Origin: Opisthocomus hoazin
Lineage: Eukaryota; Chordata; Aves; Opisthocomiformes; Opisthocomidae
Length of the DNA: 64,000 bases
NCBI RefSeq assembly: GCF_030867145.1
Contig: NC_134428.1
Coordinates: forward strand, 19,323,537 to 19,387,536
Direction of reading: 5' to 3'
Position numbers and translations under genes: made by a program. How positions within the stretch are numbered: the stretch's first letter is position 1; each line of letters starts with the position of its first letter. Below, in pieces: positions 58,591 to 64,000 of this stretch. The notes under the pieces were generated by a model. It searched no databases and was not told where the DNA came from. It worked only from the letters and a program-made list of their open reading frames with translations.

Positions 58591-59135
58591 TGTCCTCATC
58601 TTCCCTCTTTCCCCATCCATGTTTCCGTTCTGCCCTCAGACGTGTGCACGTACTCACTCTTTTGTTTTAGATGTCTGCCTGCTGGAAATTCACAGTCCAG
58701 TGAGTAAACTTGATTTACTGGTGTGGTCAGCATCAGGACGCGTTGCACAGTCAAGTGAATGTGCCAGGCAAACGTATATGTGATGCAGCACCGTAGATTG
58801 TATAGATGTAATTCTCTGTTGTCATCTGTGCATAGAGTACTGTATTTGAAGAATGGTAAACACGTAGCTTGTCTTTGCAAAGCCAAAGGAAAAGCTTTCT
58901 CTTGTTTGTGCATAGCCAGAAGTGTGTTTCAACTTAACATACCTTCACCTGACAGTTTCAAATTCGTGGCACTGCAGTGTTTCCTGAGGGGGTTTTTGTC
59001 TGTGGCTGGCTGGTTTGTTTTTGCAAGGAGGTACAAGTATGCTTTTCTGGAACCTACTTTTTTCGTTGAAGAGGAGAATACTTTACGTAGACAATACTCC
59101 AGGTGTTGTGTAGGAGAAGATCAACAAATGACTAT

Positions 59136-59196
59136 ATCATAGAATCATAGAATCGTACGTTGGAAAAGACCTCTAAGATCATCAAGTCCAACCGTC
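59136..59196 (-). mobile_element. Very short CR1 3'-end insertion (unit III)
   Basis: Duplicate of 34882-34942, with the same 9-bp flanks. Confidence 0.8.
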
Positions 59197-59564
59197 AATG
59201 ACTATTTGTTTCCAGTCAGTGTGCCTGTGCCCTGGAGTTGTTTCAATCTCAGTAGAATGTGTTCGAAACTTTCAAATACCTGGCTCTTCAAACAGAATCT
59301 TAAAATACGGTAGTACCGAAGTAGTTACCAAGCAACAGAAACGGCATAAGCTTGTAATTAGCTGCTTTCAAGTCAGATGGGAGGTAAGAAAAGGTGCAGT
59401 TGTCATTCATATTTAGTTTGCTGCTCCCGTGGCAGAATGCTTTTCACTGTCTGTTACCCTGCTACATTGACGTCTGAATGTATGGATCTGTTTCTGTTCA
59501 TGTAGTGGACTGCAAAATGCATTCAATACCAATCATAAAGTGGCTTTTCTTTGCAGTATTAAAA

Positions 59565-60244
59565 TCAGTGGGACTTTTAGTGGGACTTTTACTTGGAGTT
59601 CTTGTCAGATATCGTAGTTGATTGTGGCGCTTCCTTACTTTTGGGACCAATTTTTTTTTTTTCTCCCCCTTGAAGGTCTTGATGGTGAAGGCAACCCTAA
59701 ATTTAACTATGGTTTCATTTTCTTTCCGAGTGCATTTTATTCCATGGTGACTAGCGATGGCGATACTGATAGCAATGCACTAGAGGCTTTCGTACAAGCT
59801 TGGCACACTGCTTACCTATTAGGAAAAACAAGGTGTAGGGACAGCATACACCTTGTATGTTAGAAAGAAGAAGTCATATTGTTAATTGATTCCACTTTGG
59901 GGCAGTTGGTACACTTGACAGGTTGAAAAGCTGCCTTGAAAGGAAAGCAAGGTATGAGGTATTGGTGTGCAGAAGATATGAATAAAGGGGTTTTAACATT
60001 TTATTTTTGTTCTAGTGAGAGTCAGTTTTTCCAGGAGTCTTCTAGAGGGATAGCATCTTCCCTGTGAGATGAGCGTTCGCTAGCTTGAATGACAGAGGCA
60101 TCAAGAATCTGTGGAGTGCCCTTTATTCAGCAAAGGAAAATGATTTGAGACACTTCAGTCACCAAGATGCTTTGCAAAATACTGGGTTGCTAGATCTACA
60201 GTCCCTCAGATGAAGCCAGACATATCTGCTAATCTAAAAATGTA
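59565..60244 (+). repeat. Internally deleted B remnant with broken exon b3 (unit III)
   Basis: Duplicate of 35311-35990; b3 remnant at 59676-59702, donor lost. Confidence 0.8.
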
Positions 60245-63200
60245 TGCGTTGGCTGTGCTCACGCATTTCTCTGCTCTGCAAAGCATTCTTGGCCACAGTT
60301 GCATGTCCCTCTGCTTGGTTCCTTTGAACACGTGCCGCAGTAATGACATTTCGCGCTACCACTTTTTGTCTTCTAGGGAGGGCAGCTTCTGGCATGTACA
60401 GGTTACTCAGAACTGGATGGTATCAACTTGCTACTCTGATGTCTTTTCTCAAGGTGTTTCTTCTAAAGAGGTGTGTATCCTTTGAGAAAAGTGTTTTGTG
60501 AGCAAATGATTTACCCAGTTATAAAACAATACAAGAGGAGAAATGTGTTGTTTCATGTGAACTTTCCTCTTTCTTTCTCTAGATGCCTTCCAAAGACCTA
60601 CAAGCTGTTCCTGTTTCTTCTGCCGCTCCTGTTTCCACTAGGTACGTGAATCGCTTAGTTATACTACAGACCGGTGTATGCTTACTGCAGCCGTTCCAAG
60701 AGAGCGTTTTTAGTTGAGCTCTCGGTTTATGAAGAAGACGCAGAAGCAAAAAAGAGCAAGTTTGTTTGTGACTAGGGCAGCAATTCAAGCTTTCAAAGTA
60801 CTGACAAGTCAGTAGCCTTCCCCTTGCCGTGAAAGGAATACCCTCAATTTAATTTCGTAGAGCTCTTTAGAAAGTGAGAGTGGGTGGGTAAATGCACTGA
60901 AGTCCTTTTTTCTTCACCTCCCTTGATAAGAATATCAGTGAGGTCACAAAGAGCAGGTTGTGTACCGATTGCTTTGATTGTTGTTAATCTCCGTAAAAGT
61001 GGGGTTAGGTTCTTTGAGCAACTCATCCAAAGTCTTTCCCTTGCTCTGGACCATCCTTGAGTTGCTTAAAATACTGCTGTTTAGACTGGTTAGTTGACAG
61101 TATTCCAGGCCAGCTGTCTTCTTTGAAATAAACAAACTCAGTTTCGAACACTTGCTGAAAGTGGTGGGCTGTTTCTGAAAAGCAGGTTCATGTCTTCGCA
61201 TGTCCTAAAAACTTTAGAAACTACTCTGGGGAGAAGATGAAGCTTTGCAGAAACTTACAGTCAGGATTGAAAATCCTCTGTACTAGGGAGAATAAGAAAG
61301 GAAGAACTTCCCTACCCTGTGTAGAAAGTGCTGCTACTTCTTGCTAAGACAGTGCAAAAACAAGCGTCGTGTTTGTGAACTGCGAGATTGCCTAATATCT
61401 AACAAAAGTTGGAAGAAACTTGGGCTTCCGTGGAAACAATGTGGTATGTAGTACGTAGGGTACAGGGCAAGATATTTTCCATGGAGATAAAAAGCAGTTT
61501 TTTACATCTGCCTTCAGTGAGCATGGCCTGTCTTAATTGGTAAATGAGATCTAGGTCCCAGGGACGCAGTAGTATGAGATTGAGGATATACCATGAGACA
61601 TAAGCGCAAGCTGCCTGCCATACAACGGTGTGAGCGGTACTGATGGATGTTCCCCAACGTGCTTGAGTGCTTGACTTCACAGTTTGACAGCTGGCTCATA
61701 CTGATTTTTGTTTAGACTGGAGTAGTGTGCGCTGTGTGACGTCTAGCTTGCAAACTTAAGGTAGCTTGTGTCACGAAGTAGGAAGACGACCTGTAGATCT
61801 AAGCAGTCTTCAGGGAGAATTCTCTTGAACACCCTTTTTGCCTTTTGTTTGTGATCTAGGTATATGGTTCTGGGGGTTTGATGGCTGCTTCTCACTATTA
61901 CCTTTGTTGAACTGGATCAAAATTGATAGAATACAGAGAACAGAGGACTCTCTCCGTGTTCGTGAACCGCAGGCTGATTCTTTGCACTCTGTGCAACCTC
62001 CAGAGGTAAGGGAGAACAGTCTAGGGAAGAACTCTGGTATCTTGGAAGACTTCTTAACTGCCATGCCTTCAATATTTGGCAAGAACTACTTGACACACAA
62101 GGCTAATGTGAATAAATGTCTTGATCTTTACATATATTAAAAAAATATTCTGTATACCTTAGGATTCCATCGACATCTTTGCTTCTGGTCGTGAAAGTGA
62201 GCTGGAAAAGCAAATGGCCTTTCTGTCTGAGAGATACCATCACCTTGATGAAAAATATAGCAAAGTGATGCTTCTACTCCAGAACCTTCAAGATCAGGTT
62301 GCCCAGAAAAGTGACAAAAGCGAAACATTGACGCTAATACGAAATATGATGGGTCAACATCCTCAAGATGCGAGACTGGAGCAAAAGGTAAGATAGTCAG
62401 TTGTTGGTGCTTTTGGGTGGTGATCGACGTATCCTGTTTTAGTAATGCAGATTGCTAGCCATTTGATTCAGGCTTGCGTCCAATTTTGTGAGCAAAAGTG
62501 ATTTGCAGCCTTTTCTGCGGGATCTAGAGTTGCAGATCCTCCAGAAGATCGCTCTCCATATGTCTGTGACAAGCCAAAAGCTAACATCTGCAGTAGTAAC
62601 AAAGGCTGTGACTAATGCAGGGGTTCGTGGAATCACAGAAGCGGTGAGTGAGTTGAAGTTCTCGCAAGTTCAACTAAAACCGTCAGGAGTCCTTTTCTAG
62701 GCATTTTTTGGAGCATCGCAGTCAATATAAACGTCAGTGACTTGAAGAGATGTTTAGAACATGAATTGAAATGGGGAGAACTACAGAAAATGCTTGATGA
62801 AGCGTACGCTTACAGCATTGCTTGTTGCCTGTTGCGAATGTTGTTTTTTTTTTTCCAAAGTATGCTATCTTGAAAATTGCAGAATTCCCAAAAAAACAGC
62901 TATACCAAAGCAATGCAGCTCAGGGTCTGGGGAAGGTGGGGGAAAGAATGCAACTTTTGAAGAAAGCACCAGTCAATATGCAGTATGAATTTGTATTTTA
63001 AGCCAAAAAACCATGCACTAAAAATGGCCTCTGTCTTGAGAGAGGCTTTCAAAGACTTGCGATGGAGTGCAGCATCTCAAAAAGATGCTTATTCTACATG
63101 TATACAGATGTGTATAGATCAATTACTTTATCAGTTGATATTATTAAATTCTTCCCTTCCTCCCCTTCTGTGTGTATATCTGTAGCAAGTCCAGACTATT

Positions 63201-64000
63201 GTAAACAATGCCCTGAAACTTTTCTCTCAAGACAAGACTGGTATGGTGGATTTCGCCTTGGAATCTGGAGGTAAATAGTGGAGGAAACTCCACTTTCACG
63301 ATTCGTGTTATTTTATAGTATCTACTAAAAATGTCAGAAGATCTGCTTGCGTGGGGTGTACGCACCACTGAACTCGCTAGGGAAAATGTGTATGTTTTAG
63401 CCCTCTGAGGTGAAAAACCTTGAACATGCTGAAAAGAACACTGTACTTGATAGAAGCATTGTATCCCCAGCCAATGACTAGACTTGAACAGTATCTTTAC
63501 TAGTTGGTTTTGAGGAAAAGAACTGGTATGTTCACGAAGCTTTGTACAAATCTCTGGCTGAAAAGTCTTCAGGAAGAAATGAGTAATTATTTCGGCTAAC
63601 CTGATACCTCTTTTTTAAGGTGGCAGCATTCTGAGTGCTCGCTGTTCTGAAACCTATGACAGCAAAACAGCAGTGATCAGCCTCTTTGGAATTCCTCTGT
63701 GGTACCTCTCTCAGCCTCCAAGGGCGGTGATTCAGGTAATTAAAGGCCGAGTGAAGAAATTCAGCAATGTTATTTTGTGCTGAGGGGTTTGGATTGTTTC
63801 TTGGATGCTGGATGTTTCTGTCTGCAACACACTGTGGGGCACGGGTCCTTTGAACGATGTTCCCAAGAGTGCCATTCTTCTGGTAGTTCCTGGGCACTGC
63901 TCAAGTCGTCTTCTAGCAAAACAAAGACCCTGCTAGGAGGCTTGGGTGGTACACTGGACTTCTGCAGAGTGTGAGCACTGGGAAGGTTCCTGTTGTGAAG
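60245..64000 (+). repeat. Tandem unit type 2, copy IV (partial, cut by window end)
   Basis: Follows copy III without a break; runs off the window after exon c5, so the array continues to the right. Confidence 0.92.
60377..63735 (+). CDS. SUN1-like: SUN1-like copy G5, headless, partial at window end
   Basis: Exons in window: a1 60377-60470 (donor GTGTGT), a2 60583-60641 (Pro codon CCA, as in G2), c1 61860-62005, c2 62163-62387, c3 about 62451-62643, c4 63186-63270, c5 63620-63735. Exons c6-c8 should lie just beyond 64000. c5 reads CSETYDSKTAV, mixing a residue of G1 (Asp) with the rest of G2-G4, and c2 has Ala (QDARLEQK) as in G1 where G2-G4 have Val. That is compatible with exchange between array members. 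Confidence 0.6.

Larger units (their letters stand above)
48118..60244 (+). repeat. Tandem unit type 2, copy III (12,127 bp)
   Basis: Near-identical to copy II and the same length. Contains G4. Confidence 0.92.

Noticed and set aside
1-64000. Assembly artefact as the explanation of the repeats
   Set aside because: Copies carry distinct substitutions, different octamer counts and different junctions, so simple duplication of one contig is unlikely. Read depth is still needed to exclude collapse or expansion.
1-64000. CRISPR arrays, tRNA or rRNA genes, bacterial operons
   Set aside because: No short spaced repeats, no RNA gene signatures, and the intron structure is vertebrate.

Overview
The window looks like vertebrate nuclear DNA, most likely from a bird. 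It has exon-intron genes with GT/AG splice sites, CR1 LINEs ending in the ATTCTGTG/ATTCTATG octamers usual in birds, and pieces of two genes, SUN1 and GET4, that are neighbours in the same orientation in other amniotes (recalled human order SUN1 then GET4). I cannot name the species or chromosome. Family assignments rest on protein similarity recalled from memory; no search was run.

The whole window is a tandem amplification of the SUN1-GET4 junction on the + strand. I name the building blocks A (SUN1 transmembrane exons a1, a2), B (SUN1 N-terminal exons b1-b6), C (SUN1 coiled-coil and SUN-domain exons c1-c8, 3' end and start of the GET4 promoter region) and D (GET4 exon 1, a GET4 exon 3 remnant, an unassigned exon-like block and scrambled pieces of B). 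Layout: 1-1846 is an A block joined straight to B; 1514-16227 is a 14.7 kb unit (B-A-C) holding SUN1 copy G1; 16228 starts a second B-A-C, copy G2, ending in a CR1 insertion and D; from 23856 a shorter unit (A-C-CR1-D) repeats with periods of 12135, 12127 and then 12127 bp (23856-35990, 35991-48117, 48118-60244), and a partial fourth runs off the end.

G2 (17279-29501) has every recognisable N-terminal, membrane and SUN-domain exon with matching splice phases. G1 (2565-14784) has the same exons but a nonsense codon in the SUN domain. G3, G4 and G5 (from 36123, 48250 and 60377) lack all N-terminal exons; what lies upstream of each is instead a CpG-rich GET4 promoter region and GET4 exon 1. All copies share an awkward c2-c3 region, where the usual middle coiled-coil exons are missing and the frame does not continue with ordinary splicing. 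An alternative a1-to-c3 splice would stay in frame.

If expressed, the complete copies would encode inner-nuclear-membrane LINC-complex proteins that bind KASH partners in the perinuclear space. The short copies could give chimeric GET4-SUN1 transcripts. The array may instead be a set of recently spread pseudogenes. The sequence alone does not settle this, but the chimeric, headless, promoter-swapped SUN1 array is the most interesting thing in the window. No RNA genes, CRISPR arrays or retrovirus-like elements were recognised.
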